Below, piece by piece: positions 42,910 to 51,749 of a DNA stretch of 64,000 nucleotides. The stretch covers positions 1 through 64,000 of the forward strand of contig JBLNBZ010000069.1 in assembly GCA_050260355.1 (NCBI GenBank), read 5' to 3'. A model generated the notes under the pieces. That model searched no databases. It saw only the letters and a list, made by a program, of their open reading frames with translations, and had not been told where the DNA came from. Within the stretch, counting starts at the first letter, position 1. Every line of letters begins with the position of its first letter. Position numbers and translations under genes: made by a program. The stretch comes from CADEFX01 sp050260355 (lineage in GTDB: Bacteria; Pseudomonadota; Alphaproteobacteria; Rhizobiales; Hyphomicrobiaceae).

Positions 42910-44325
42910 ATGGAAGGCTTGGCTCGGAATATCTCGCTCGAGGATATCGACCGCGAGTGCCTCTTCCATCCCAATACGTCCATCGCGGACCATCTCAAGA
43001 AGGGGCCTGTGATCTTCTCCGATGGCCGCGGCGTCCGCATCAAGGATCAGAAGGGCCGAGACATTATCGACTGTGGCGCCGGCCTGTGGTGCGTGAACAT
43101 CGGTTATGGCCGGCAGGAGATGGCCGAGGCGGCCAAGTCTGCGATCGAAAGCCTCGCCTATCATCATATCTTCGGCGGTGCCTCCAACGAGCCGATCATC
43201 CGCCTGGCGGAGCGGGTCTTGGGGCTCTTCCATGACAAGTGCAATGCGCCGCAAATGTCGAAGGTGTTCTTCGGCATGGGCGGCTCGGACGCCAACGACA
43301 CCAACTTCAAGCTTGTGCGCTACTACAACAATCTGCGCGGCAAGCCGGAGAAGAAGAAGATCATATCGCGTCAGGGCGCCTATCACGGGCTCACGTACGC
43401 TGCAGGCAGCCTGACCGGCATTCCGGTCTACCACAAGGCTTTCGATTTGCCGGTGCCGGGCGTGCTGCATGTCTCGTGCCCGCACTATTTCCGCTTCGCC
43501 CAGCCCGGCGAGAGCGAGGAGGCGTATGCCGATCGCCTCGTCGCGGAGATCGAGGCGCTGATCTTGCGCGAAGGACCGGAGACGGTGGCGGCCTTCATCG
43601 CCGAGCCGATCATGGGCACGGGTGGCGTTCTGATCCCGCCCAAGGGCTACTTCGAGAAGCTGCAGGTGGTGCTCGACCGGCACGACGTGCTGTTCATTGC
43701 GGACGAGGTGATCACCGGGTTCGGCCGCACGGGGCACTGGTTCGCAACGGGCGGGATGAACCTTCGGCCCGACATCGTGACGCTCGCCAAAGGCATCACC
43801 AGCGCCTACTTCCCCGTGTCGGCATCAGTTTTGTCGAAGAGGGTCTGGGACGTTCTGGCGGACGCTTCGCCTGAGATGGGTCCCGTGATGCACGGCTTCA
43901 CCTACTCCGGGCATCCTGTCGGTGGCGCGCTCGGGCTCGTCAATATCGACATTCTCGAGCGCGAAGGCCTGATCGAGCAATCGGCCGAGATCGGAGCCTA
44001 TTTCCTCAGAAGCTTGAAGCAGCGCGTCGGAGGCCATCGCTTCGTCGGCGACGTGAGAGGCATGGGCCAAATGATCGCCGTCGAGCTCGTCGCCGACAAG
44101 GCAGCGCGGCGGTTCTTCGACCCCAAGGCGGGCGCGCATCGCCTATTGGCGGCCAAGGCCTTCGAGAATGGCGTTCTGTCGCGCGCGCTTCCGTTCATCG
44201 AGGTCACGTCGTTCTCGCCACCGCTGAGCATGAACAAGTCGGAGGCGGACGAGGCGACCGAGCGCTACGCCCGCGCCCTGGATGCCGTGACCGACGATCT
44301 CGCCAGGCTCGCCGAGGCACGTTGA
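42910..44325 (+). CDS. Class III pyridoxal-phosphate aminotransferase (omega-amino acid / aspartate aminotransferase family)
   Basis: The 471-residue enzyme has the PLP Lys294 in TLAKGITSAYFP, the ISRQGAYHGLTYAAGSL aldehyde-binding region, FIADEVITGFGRTG and HGFTYSGHPVGGA. This is the omega-amine:pyruvate / beta-alanine type. It moves an amino group from an omega-amine or omega-amino acid to pyruvate or 2-oxoglutarate. ATG 42910 follows GGGAG; the longer frame to 42817 is spacer. Its upstream region was split from the dctP promoter by the mobile element. Confidence 0.88.
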   Translation: MEGLARNISLEDIDRECLFHPNTSIADHLKKGPVIFSDGRGVRIKDQKGRDIIDCGAGLWCVNIGYGRQEMAEAAKSAIESLAYHHIFGGASNEPIIRLAERVLGLFHDKCNAPQMSKVFFGMGGSDANDTNFKLVRYYNNLRGKPEKKKIISRQGAYHGLTYAAGSLTGIPVYHKAFDLPVPGVLHVSCPHYFRFAQPGESEEAYADRLVAEIEALILREGPETVAAFIAEPIMGTGGVLIPPKGYFEKLQVVLDRHDVLFIADEVITGFGRTGHWFATGGMNLRPDIVTLAKGITSAYFPVSASVLSKRVWDVLADASPEMGPVMHGFTYSGHPVGGALGLVNIDILEREGLIEQSAEIGAYFLRSLKQRVGGHRFVGDVRGMGQMIAVELVADKAARRFFDPKAGAHRLLAAKAFENGVLSRALPFIEVTSFSPPLSMNKSEADEATERYARALDAVTDDLARLAEAR

Positions 44326-44508
44326 GGCTGGCTCGGTAGGCCGCTGTTAACCGCCGGCGTTGCAACCTGAAGTGGGCGGAGCGCGGCCGTGCGCTCAGGG
44401 TTCGGCCAGCGCCTGGTTGAACTGCCAGCTAAACGGCTGCGTGCGCTTGCAGCGGCGGCCGGTAGTCCCCAATTGCTGAAGCAGCAACGGCAGCTCGAGA
44501 GAAAAAAG

Positions 44509-44757
44509 ATGCGCGGCGTCCTTCTGGTTGCAACCGTGGTCGCGGGAATTGGTGGCATGAGCGCGCAGGCCCAAGCGGTCTGCAACGTTCGCGGCGAATT
44601 CTGCGGCTACCCGGCTTGGGCGGCGAACGCTTTCACCGCTCCCCGAGATCGCGTGCCCGACTCCTGGCTCGAGAACCCTCCGGGGCGCATAATTTTCGGA
44701 TACCGCGCCGAGCGGCCGCATCGCGTGCACCGCGCAAAGAAGCATCGCCATCGCTGA
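44509..44757 (+). CDS. Small secreted hypothetical protein
   Basis: The 82-residue protein has a clear signal peptide (MRGVLLVATVVAGIGGMSAQAQA, cleavage near residue 23). A short mature part follows with two Cys (VCNVRGEFCGYPAWAANAF) and a His/Arg-rich tail (HRVHRAKKHRHR). Similar short secreted proteins with GYPAWA motifs occur in Rhizobiales. The Cys pair may form a disulfide, and the basic tail may bind metal, envelope polymer or nucleic acid. Function unknown. Confidence 0.55.
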   Translation: MRGVLLVATVVAGIGGMSAQAQAVCNVRGEFCGYPAWAANAFTAPRDRVPDSWLENPPGRIIFGYRAERPHRVHRAKKHRHR

Positions 44758-44792
44758 GCCCCTGTCTGCGGGCAAATCATCGACAGACCGGT

Positions 44793-44811
44793 CCGACACT
44801 GAAGGTGTCGG
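44793..44811 (+). terminator. Hairpin downstream of the small secreted protein gene
   Basis: CCGACAC and GTGTCGG form a perfect 7-bp stem with a TGAAG loop, 35 bp after the stop codon. The sequence after it (TCGGCTTGT) is only weakly T-rich, so terminator function is uncertain. Confidence 0.4.
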
Positions 44812-44919
44812 TCGGCTTGTGCGGGAAGCGCGATCGCACGAAGCCCTCTGCATCCGTCAAAGGACGTTGTATTGTGGTGCGATGTCCTGGGAAGCACGTA
44901 GATCGGGCGGCATGACACG

Positions 44920-45024
44920 ATGACACTAGAGCTGATAGTCCTGGCTGTGCTTTGGGTGCTCCTCATTTTCATGCTGCCTGGATCGCGATCAGGCCGTCGC
45001 GGCCGCATCTGCTCGCCCAGGTGA
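44920..45024 (+). CDS. Possible 34-residue single-pass membrane peptide (doubtful)
   Basis: This frame begins MTLELIVLAVLWVLLIFMLPG, a clean hydrophobic helix, and continues with a short Arg-rich tail. It resembles the many small one-helix membrane proteins of this order in composition, but no ribosome-binding site stands out and I know no homologue. The rest of 44758-45148, about 390 bp, holds no other gene that I can see. Confidence 0.25.
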   Translation: MTLELIVLAVLWVLLIFMLPGSRSGRRGRICSPR

Positions 45025-45148
45025 GGCTGCATTGCAGCGCTAACAGGATCTAGCGGGTCAGCCATGCCATGGTGACCGCGGCGGTTGGAAGTGCGAACAT
45101 CTGAAAGAATAAGAGCACGAGCCTGATGACCTCGTAGGTCTCCGGGCT

Positions 45149-45748
45149 GTGGACCGCGCGTCGGAGCGCAGGACCAACGCGGTCCGCATCGACGGCGAGC
45201 TGTATTGGGACGGGGGCATTCTCTCCAACACGCCGACCGAGGTGATCTTCGAGGAGAACCCCCGCCGCAACTCACTGATCTTCGCCGTGCACATGTGGAA
45301 CCCGGTCTGGCCAGAGCCCGAGACGATGTGGGAGGTGCTGCACCGGCAGAAGGACATTCAATATTCGAGCCGCGTCGCCGCCCACATCGCGCGCCAGCTC
45401 GAGTCCCATCAGTTGCGGCATGTCATCCGCGAGCTCGCCGGATGGGGTTGTCTCACGCGCATGCACGTGGTCCGCTTGCTGGCACCGCGGCTCGGCAACG
45501 AGGATCATACGAAGAACGTTGACTTCAGCCCGTCCGGCATCCGCCAGCGATGGGCGGCCGGTTATGCGAATGCGCAGCGTGCGATCCAGCAGGCGCCGTG
45601 GGAGGGCGAGTTCGGGCCGCTCGACGGCGTCGTTCTGCACGAGCCAAAGGACGAGGTTTGTATGGACACCGTGTCAAGCTCGGCCATGGGTCCTGCCGCA
45701 CAAGCGCGCCACGCCGAAGCGGCCAGCACTGCCCGGCCGGCCGGTTGA
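45149..45748 (+). pseudogene. Patatin-like phospholipase, C-terminal remnant
   Basis: From about codon 12 the 199-codon frame matches the back part of long bacterial patatin-like proteins: DGELYWDGGILSNTPTEVIFEENP with the catalytic Asp of the Asp-Gly-Gly motif, SLIFAVHMWNPVWPEPETMWEVLHRQKDIQYSSR and SGIRQRWAAGYANAQRAI. The front half with the oxyanion glycine motif and the GxSxG serine is absent, and a TAA stops the frame at 45112-45114. It cannot be an active lipase. The break is near 45170. It lies 52 bp upstream of the flavoprotein gene. Confidence 0.7.
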
Positions 45749-45800
45749 CGAGATGCGGTCGAGATCGTTCACGCCGGGCCCATAGCAAGGGAGAAGGCCA

Positions 45801-47174
45801 ATGACCGAATTCGACGCCATTGTCATCGGCACCGGGCAGTCGGGGCCGTCGCTTGCACACCGGCTGGCGGCTGCAGGCAAGCGCGTTGCCATCATCGAGC
45901 GGCACCGCTTTGGGGGCACTTGCGTCAACACCGGCTGCACGCCTACCAAGACTCTCGTGGCCAGCGCCTACGCCGCGCACCTGGCCCGCCGTGCGGGCGA
46001 CTTTGGCGTCGAGGTGCAGGGCCCCGTGAGCGTCGACATGAAGAAGGTCAAGGCGCGCAAAGACTACGTGCTGGGGTTTTCGACGCGCGGCATCGAGCGC
46101 GGCCTGCGGCAGAACCCGAAGATCAGTGTCTACACCGGGCATGGACACTTCGTCTCGGAGCGCGAGGTCGCTGTCGGCGCCGACGTGCTGAGCGCGCCGC
46201 AGATTTTCATCAACGTCGGCGGGCGGGCGTCCATTCCTCCCATACCCGGGCTGGACGGCGTCGAGTACTTCACCAACAGCACGCTGCTCGACGTGGACTT
46301 TCTTCCGCCGCGGCTGATCGTCATCGGCGGCAGCTATGTCGGCCTGGAGTTCGCGCAGATCTTCCGCCGCTTCGGCAGCGGGGTGACCGTGCTGGAGATG
46401 GCCCCGCGTCTTATCGCGCGAGAGGACGAGGACGTCTCGACAGCGGTTGCCGGCATTCTCCGGGCGGAGGGCATCGATGTCCGCACCAGCGTGCGCGATC
46501 TCAGAGTGGCAAAGCGCGGCGCAGACGTGACGGTCAGCTTCGCGGCAGAGGGAGGGCCGGCGGAGGTTGCCGGCTCGCACCTTCTCCTTGCCGTCGGCCG
46601 GCGGCCCAACACCGACGACCTGGGGCTCGACAAAGCCGGCGTTGCCACGGACAAGCGCGGCTACATCGAGGTCGACGACCAGTTGCGGACCAGCGTGCCG
46701 GGTATCTGGGCGCTTGGCGATTGCAATGGCAAAGGCGCCTTCACGCACACGTCCTGGAACGATTTCGGGATCGTGGCGGCCAATCTGCTCGAGAACGATC
46801 CGCGACGGGTCAGTGACCGCATCACGGCCTACAACCTCTACACCGATCCGCCGCTGGGCCGCGCCGGCATGACGGAGGCCGAGGTGCGCAAGTCGGGCCG
46901 GCCGGCGCTGATGGCCAAGATGACGATGGAGGATGTCAGCCGCGCCTTCGAGAAGGGTGAGACGCAGGGCTTCATGAAGATCCTCGTCGATCGCGACAGC
47001 AAGCAGTTCCTGGGCGCGTCGATCCTTGGTGTCGGCGGCGACGAGGTGATCCACGCCATTCTCGATCTCATGTACGCGAAGGCTCCCTACACGGTGATGC
47101 AGCGCGCCATGCACATCCATCCGACCGTGTCGGAGCTCCTGCCCACCATGCTGGGTGATCTCGAGCCGCTGTGA
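45801..47174 (+). CDS. Pyridine nucleotide-disulfide oxidoreductase (mercuric-reductase / lipoamide-dehydrogenase-like)
   Basis: The 457-residue flavoprotein has an FAD motif (FDAIVIGTGQSGPSLAHRL), the redox-active Cys41/Cys46 pair in GGTCVNTGCTPTK and the NAD-binding GGSYVGLEFAQIFRR. It also has the GDCNGKGAFTHTSWND flavin segment and the dimer-interface HPTVSE with catalytic His. This is the class I disulfide oxidoreductase layout. The C-terminal vicinal Cys pair and N-terminal NmerA domain of true MerA are absent and no mer genes are nearby. Mercury reduction is therefore unlikely; a broader FAD-containing reductase role is better. Confidence 0.85.
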   Translation: MTEFDAIVIGTGQSGPSLAHRLAAAGKRVAIIERHRFGGTCVNTGCTPTKTLVASAYAAHLARRAGDFGVEVQGPVSVDMKKVKARKDYVLGFSTRGIERGLRQNPKISVYTGHGHFVSEREVAVGADVLSAPQIFINVGGRASIPPIPGLDGVEYFTNSTLLDVDFLPPRLIVIGGSYVGLEFAQIFRRFGSGVTVLEMAPRLIAREDEDVSTAVAGILRAEGIDVRTSVRDLRVAKRGADVTVSFAAEGGPAEVAGSHLLLAVGRRPNTDDLGLDKAGVATDKRGYIEVDDQLRTSVPGIWALGDCNGKGAFTHTSWNDFGIVAANLLENDPRRVSDRITAYNLYTDPPLGRAGMTEAEVRKSGRPALMAKMTMEDVSRAFEKGETQGFMKILVDRDSKQFLGASILGVGGDEVIHAILDLMYAKAPYTVMQRAMHIHPTVSELLPTMLGDLEPL

Positions 47175-47199
47175 GCGGCCGCAAAAGGAGGACGCCATC

Positions 47200-47286
47200 G
47201 TGCAAGAGCCGGCTCCGTCCGCAGTGGCGCGTCTACAGCCGCTCGATCTGTTCGCCACCCAGGCGATTCTGCCGTCGCTGGGCTGA
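47200..47286 (+). CDS. Possible truncated ORF behind a strong Shine-Dalgarno (28 residues, doubtful)
   Basis: A near-perfect AAAAGGAGGA at 47183-47192 lies eight bases before a GTG that opens a 28-codon frame (VQEPAPSAVARLQPLDLFA...). The site is better than most in the window, yet the frame stops quickly. It may be the 5' stub of a lost gene or a translated peptide coupled to the flavoprotein gene 25 bp upstream. Confidence 0.25.
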   Translation: MQEPAPSAVARLQPLDLFATQAILPSLG

Positions 47287-47394
47287 GGCTGGTGCGCATG
47301 GGAGTGCCGGGCTGGCTCCGCGCCGGCCGGTAACGCTAGTCGGGGCTCGCAGCAGCCCCGGTCCGGCACAATCAGTATAATTCATTGATTTTAT

Positions 47395-47471
47395 TGGTAC
47401 CGCCTCGTGGGATCGAACCACGGACCCCCAGATCCACAATCTGGTGCTCTAACCAGCTGAGCTAAGGCGGC
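47395..47471 (-). tRNA. tRNA-His (GTG anticodon)
   Basis: Read on the minus strand this folds as a normal cloverleaf: acceptor GCCGCCT, D arm GCTC/GAGC, anticodon stem CCAGA / TCTGG around TTGTGGA (anticodon GTG), T arm CGTGG TTCGATC CCACG, acceptor AGGCGGT, discriminator A, and an encoded CCA at 47395-47397. The base before the acceptor stem is T, not the G(-1) found in most bacterial tRNA-His, and position 73 is A, not C. This A73, no-G(-1) form is a known trait of many alphaproteobacteria. Confidence 0.95.
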
Positions 47472-47698
47472 ACGCGCGACTTGCAATCTCTTAGCGAATT
47501 TCGCGTCTTCGGCAAGCCTTACCGGCGGGAATGCTTAGCCACTTGCGGCTGCTGGCTTGCCCCTGGGTGAGGCATCCGTTCGCCTTCCTCGCCGGGCAGT
47601 CTTATAGCGACGCGGGCTGGTCCCGGCTACCCCAATTTAGTGCGATGCGAAACGTCGATGTAACGCGCAATCTGAGCCAAAGCCGTCGGTTGAGTCGA

Positions 47699-48778
47699 CT
47701 AGTCGTTGGCCAGGATCCGCACATCGGCGCTGTGGAAGCTGACCGCGACGTCCGAGCCGGCGGGAATGTCCTGCTCGGAGTGCACGCGGATCAAACCGCC
47801 GCCCGCCTCCACGACATACTCGGAATAGGGACCCAGATAGTGCACCTCGCGCACGCGACCGGGCAGAGTTTGCACGTCGCTGCCCGCGATTTGAGGCGGC
47901 GCGCCGGCCTCAGCGATGATTACCGATTCGGGCCGCAAGACCAGTTGGCAGCCGCGAGGCGCACTGGCTGGCCCATCGCTGGCAACGACCGTCGAGGCGT
48001 CCGGGAGGCGCCACGTGCGGCCGTCGCCGACGGGCGTTGCGTCGATGAAGCTGGCGACGCCGACGAAATCCGCCACGAACCGATTGGCCGGGCGCCGATA
48101 CAAGTCCTTCGGGGCCCCCTCCTGCATGATGCGACCAAGATCCATGACGATGACGCGGTCCGACATGGACAACGCCTCGGCCTGATCGTGCGTCACGTAG
48201 AGGGCGGCAATGCCGAGCTCGCGCTGCAGCCGCCTGATCTCAGCGCGCATCTGGTCGCGCAGCTTGGCGTCGAGGTTGGATAGCGGCTCATCGAAGAGCA
48301 GCACCCGCGGGCGCCCGACAATGGCGCGGGCGAGCGCGACACGTTGCTGCTGGCCGCCGGAGAGCTGGGAGGGGTGGCGATCGCTGAGCCCCGTTAGGCC
48401 GACGACGCCGAGCGCCCAGTCGACCCGCTCCTTGATGACCTTGGCCGGGGCCCTGCGCACGGACAGCGGGAAGCCGACGTTCTCGGCCACCGTCATGTGC
48501 GGCCAAACGGCGTACGACTGGAACACCATGCCGATGTCGCGCTCATGCGGCGGAACCAGGATGCCGCGCGCGGGCTCCGACACGGTTTTGCCGTCAATCG
48601 AGACCGAGCCCGCGGCCATCTCCTCGAGCCCGGCAATGCACCTGAGCGTCGTGCTCTTGCCGCAGCCGGACGGTCCGAGGAGCGAAACGAACTCTCCTTC
48701 TGCGACCTCGAACGAGACGCCGTCGACAACCCGGCTGGGGCCGAAGACCTTGGTGAGATTGCTGACGCTAATGCTCAA
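47699..48778 (-). CDS. ABC importer ATP-binding protein (FbpC/PotA type)
   Basis: The 359-residue ATPase has Walker A GPSGCGKS at 35-42, Q-loop GMVFQSYAVWPHM, signature LSGGQQQR, Walker B VLLFDEPLSNLD and the H-loop YVTHDQ. A C-terminal TOBE domain follows (about 285-355, with LVLRPESV). It drives the neighbouring importer. The start ATG lies 10 bp after the permease stop. Substrate by family: ferric iron, 2-aminoethylphosphonate or polyamine-like solutes. Confidence 0.88.
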   Translation of the reverse strand: MSISVSNLTKVFGPSRVVDGVSFEVAEGEFVSLLGPSGCGKSTTLRCIAGLEEMAAGSVSIDGKTVSEPARGILVPPHERDIGMVFQSYAVWPHMTVAENVGFPLSVRRAPAKVIKERVDWALGVVGLTGLSDRHPSQLSGGQQQRVALARAIVGRPRVLLFDEPLSNLDAKLRDQMRAEIRRLQRELGIAALYVTHDQAEALSMSDRVIVMDLGRIMQEGAPKDLYRRPANRFVADFVGVASFIDATPVGDGRTWRLPDASTVVASDGPASAPRGCQLVLRPESVIIAEAGAPPQIAGSDVQTLPGRVREVHYLGPYSEYVVEAGGGLIRVHSEQDIPAGSDVAVSFHSADVRILAND

Positions 48779-48788
48779 GGTGCAAGCC

Positions 48789-50516
48789 TCATGTCAGGCG
48801 ACGACGTGCGTAGGGCGACAGCCACAGCACCAGCGTCATGACCAGAAAGATGATCAGCGTGGCGACGACCGACAGAGCGCTCGCAAGGCCCCAGTTCGCC
48901 TGCTCGAAGAACGACCAGATGGAGATCGAGATCACCATCGTCGAGGCCGTGAACAGGAGGATCGCCGAGGAGATCTCGCGGAAGAAGGCCATGAAAAGGA
49001 GGAAGAAGGCGCCTTGCACCGAAGGCAGCGCAATCGGGAGCAAGATTCGCGACAGCGTACGCATGCGGGTGGCGCCGGAGATCCAGGCGGCCTCCTCGAG
49101 GCTCTTGTCCACCTGCACCATCTGCCCGCCGATGGTCTCGGTGGCATAAGGCAGATAGCGCGTGATGTACGCGATGATGATGATGGCGAGCGTGCCGTAC
49201 AAGGGCAGAGGCAGGTAAGCGTAGGCCCACAGCAACCCGAGGCCGATCACCACGCCAGGCACGCCAAAGGGCAGATTGGCGGCGAAATCGAGCACGCGGT
49301 GGCCCTTGGGGCGCTGGCGGAGCGTGAAGTAGGACACCAGGAAGCCGAGGGCCGCTCCGAGTGCCGCGCCCGTGGCGGACGCGACCAGCGTGTTCCAGAA
49401 GCTCGACTGGGTGGCGGCGCTCTCCCAAATGAAGACGTAATTGCGAAGGGTGTAGGCGCCCGTCAGCGGGTTGGCCACGAAGAACTTGAGTAGGGACGTG
49501 TAGATCAGAATCAACGCCGGCAGCAGGAGAGCAAGGAAGGCGAAACCGAAGGTCACGATGTAGGCAGGCCACTTCCATCGTCCGAGAGGAATTGGCGCCA
49601 GCCGGCCGGACTTGCCCGTGACGGTCGCAAGCCGCGAGCCGCGTGCGATCCTGCGCTGCAGCCAGATCGCGAGGGCCGTAATGGCCGAGAGCGTGAGCCC
49701 GATGGTCGCCGCCAGGCCGTAGTCCGGAGGGGAGAAGCGCACGAGCAGATAGAGCTGGGTTGCGAGCACGTTGATGCGTCCCGGCGAGCCGATCAATGCG
49801 GGGATCGCAAACTGCTCGATCGAGGTGATGAACGTCAGGATGGCACTCGAGGCGACCGAGTAGCCGAGCAACGGCAGCGTGACGCGACGCAGCACCTGGA
49901 TCGGCTTGGCGCCTGATGTGCGAGCCGCCTCCTCGTAGATGCCATCCATGCCGATGATGGGGCCGCGCATCGTGAGGTAAACGAACGGCACCTGGTGCAG
50001 CGCCATGACGAAGATGATGCCCGGCACCGTGTAGATGTCGACCTTCGATGACGCTCCCAAGACGTTGCCGAGAACATAATTGATAATGCCGCCGGGCGAA
50101 CCGATGATGATCCAGGCCATGGCCAGGATGAATGAGGGAAAATAGAACGACAGCCCGACCAGGGCGGTCATCAGGTTCGGATATTTGAAGTCCGTACGGT
50201 GGACGATGAGGGCGATGAGCGTGCCGAAAGCCACCGCGATGACCGCAGTCGCAATGCCGATGATCAGCGTCTGCACCATCACCCCGATCACGCCGGGGGA
50301 GGCGAGACCGGCGTAGTTCTGCAAGGTCCAGTCGCCGGGTAGGCCCGGCGCGCCGGTGCGCAGACTGCCGTAGATCAGCGCTGCAAGGGGGATCGTCACC
50401 AGCGCCGCGGTGATTGCAAACACCAGCGCGTAGACGACCGACATGGTGACGTCGCGCGGCGCCGTCCGTGCTTCGAGCGCAGAGCCAGCCGATGCCGAAT
50501 CGACACCGGTGCTCAT
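48789..50516 (-). CDS. ABC importer permease with two fused BPD_transp_1 domains (FbpB type)
   Basis: The 575-residue protein fuses two permease domains of about 200 residues each (about 70-280 and 355-560), with about 12 membrane helices and an EAA-type loop in each half (EEAARTSGAKPIQVL and EEAAWISGATRMRTL). Such double permeases occur in FbpABC-type iron and AEP importers. I place the start at ATG 50516; a GTG five codons upstream is also possible. It lies between the binding-protein and ATPase genes. Confidence 0.88.
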   Translation of the reverse strand: MSTGVDSASAGSALEARTAPRDVTMSVVYALVFAITAALVTIPLAALIYGSLRTGAPGLPGDWTLQNYAGLASPGVIGVMVQTLIIGIATAVIAVAFGTLIALIVHRTDFKYPNLMTALVGLSFYFPSFILAMAWIIIGSPGGIINYVLGNVLGASSKVDIYTVPGIIFVMALHQVPFVYLTMRGPIIGMDGIYEEAARTSGAKPIQVLRRVTLPLLGYSVASSAILTFITSIEQFAIPALIGSPGRINVLATQLYLLVRFSPPDYGLAATIGLTLSAITALAIWLQRRIARGSRLATVTGKSGRLAPIPLGRWKWPAYIVTFGFAFLALLLPALILIYTSLLKFFVANPLTGAYTLRNYVFIWESAATQSSFWNTLVASATGAALGAALGFLVSYFTLRQRPKGHRVLDFAANLPFGVPGVVIGLGLLWAYAYLPLPLYGTLAIIIIAYITRYLPYATETIGGQMVQVDKSLEEAAWISGATRMRTLSRILLPIALPSVQGAFFLLFMAFFREISSAILLFTASTMVISISIWSFFEQANWGLASALSVVATLIIFLVMTLVLWLSPYARRRLT

Positions 50517-50584
50517 GGTCCCTTGGGCCACGGCATCACCCGCGCGATGGGTTCAGGTCTCGTGCTTGCGGCACGCACGATCGG

Positions 50585-51628
50585 CTACTTGACGCCGAAG
50601 ACCGTGCGCCAGTGCTCGATCAGCTTTTTCTGGCGCTCGGGCGTCAACAGCGTCAAGCCGTCTACTGTCTTGGGCAGGTCCCGGGTTGCCGGCAGATGCG
50701 AGAGCGCAGGTGCGTCGTTGCGCGTCACCGAAAGCCCGCCCTGCTCGAGCAGCTCCGTCTGACCCTCCTTGGTCATGATCCAGTTGACGAACACCTTGCC
50801 CACGTTGGGATGCGGCGCCTTCGCGGAGACGCCGGCCGACGCGCTCGCGAGCGTCGTGCCGGACTTTGGATAGGTGAAGCCGACCGGGGCGCCATCCTGC
50901 AGCATGGGATTGAGCGGAATGTCGGTCATGTGCGCGACGGCCACGTCGCCGCGGATGATGGCCTGGATGACGCCGCTCGAGCCCTCGAAGAACCTCACCT
51001 CGTTGGCTTTCATGCGCTCTGCTGCGTTCTTGAAGCCGAGGTCTTCCCAGTACAGGAACATCTGCTGCACAGAGATCGAGCGCCAGGGCGTGTTGAGAGC
51101 GACCTTGCCTTTCCATTTCGGATCGAACAAATCGCCCCACTCCTTCGGCGCGTCCGCATCCTTCACGAGGTTCTTGTTCCAGACGATCGCCTCTCGGGCC
51201 TGCTGGATCGCAAACAGACGATCATCCTTGCTGGTGCCGGCAGGGAAGTTCTTGAGCTCCGGCGGCTGCCACTTGACGAACCACGTCTGCAGGTTCTCGA
51301 CGATCTTGTCCTCGGTATACGTGATGAGAACGTCCGCAAGATTGCGGTTGGCGTTGAACTCCGTCGAGAACCGCTCGTTGAGCGGACCCGAGCCGAGCCT
51401 GATCTGCTCGGTCTGGATCTCGGGATACGCCTTGCGGAATTTCTGGAGGATGACCTCGATGCCCGCGGGCCGGATATTGTGATAGAGGGTGAGCTTTCCC
51501 TCCTTCTTCGCCGCCGCGACAACGTCGTCCCAGCTCTGCGCCGACACGGCACCACACGGCAAGAGCAGACCGAGCGCCAGTGCCGCGGGCCACAAGCCCT
51601 CGAGCACGCGACGCGCCAACGACCTCAT
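50585..51628 (-). CDS. Extracellular solute-binding protein (FbpA-like, family 1)
   Basis: The 347-residue periplasmic protein has a signal peptide (about 1-31, ending VSAQS) and the mature start WDDVVAAAKKEGKLTLYHN. It has LGSGPLNERFSTEFNAN and VAHMTDIPLNPMLQDGAPVGFTYPK, typical of ferric-ion or 2-AEP binding proteins of this cluster type. GGAGG lies nine bases upstream of the ATG at 51628; the frame open to 51838 is spacer. It is the first gene of the binding protein-permease-ATPase operon. Confidence 0.88.
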   Translation of the reverse strand: MRSLARRVLEGLWPAALALGLLLPCGAVSAQSWDDVVAAAKKEGKLTLYHNIRPAGIEVILQKFRKAYPEIQTEQIRLGSGPLNERFSTEFNANRNLADVLITYTEDKIVENLQTWFVKWQPPELKNFPAGTSKDDRLFAIQQAREAIVWNKNLVKDADAPKEWGDLFDPKWKGKVALNTPWRSISVQQMFLYWEDLGFKNAAERMKANEVRFFEGSSGVIQAIIRGDVAVAHMTDIPLNPMLQDGAPVGFTYPKSGTTLASASAGVSAKAPHPNVGKVFVNWIMTKEGQTELLEQGGLSVTRNDAPALSHLPATRDLPKTVDGLTLLTPERQKKLIEHWRTVFGVK

Positions 51629-51749
51629 AGGCTTTTCCTCCGTCCCACGCTTGTTTTCCTGCAGCCAATAGTCGGTGCCCTCCGGCATATCTGTCAACAC
51701 GGATGGAGGTGTGGCCGAGCGACTGCGACCGGCGCCACAATTTGCCTGC

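Noticed and set aside
45801..47174. Mercury resistance operon
   Set aside because: No merR, merT or merP genes and no MerA-specific Cys pair are present.
45525..47369. 614-codon frame antisense to the flavoprotein gene
   Set aside because: It covers the coding strand of an evident pyridine nucleotide-disulfide oxidoreductase and crosses into spacer with no start signal.
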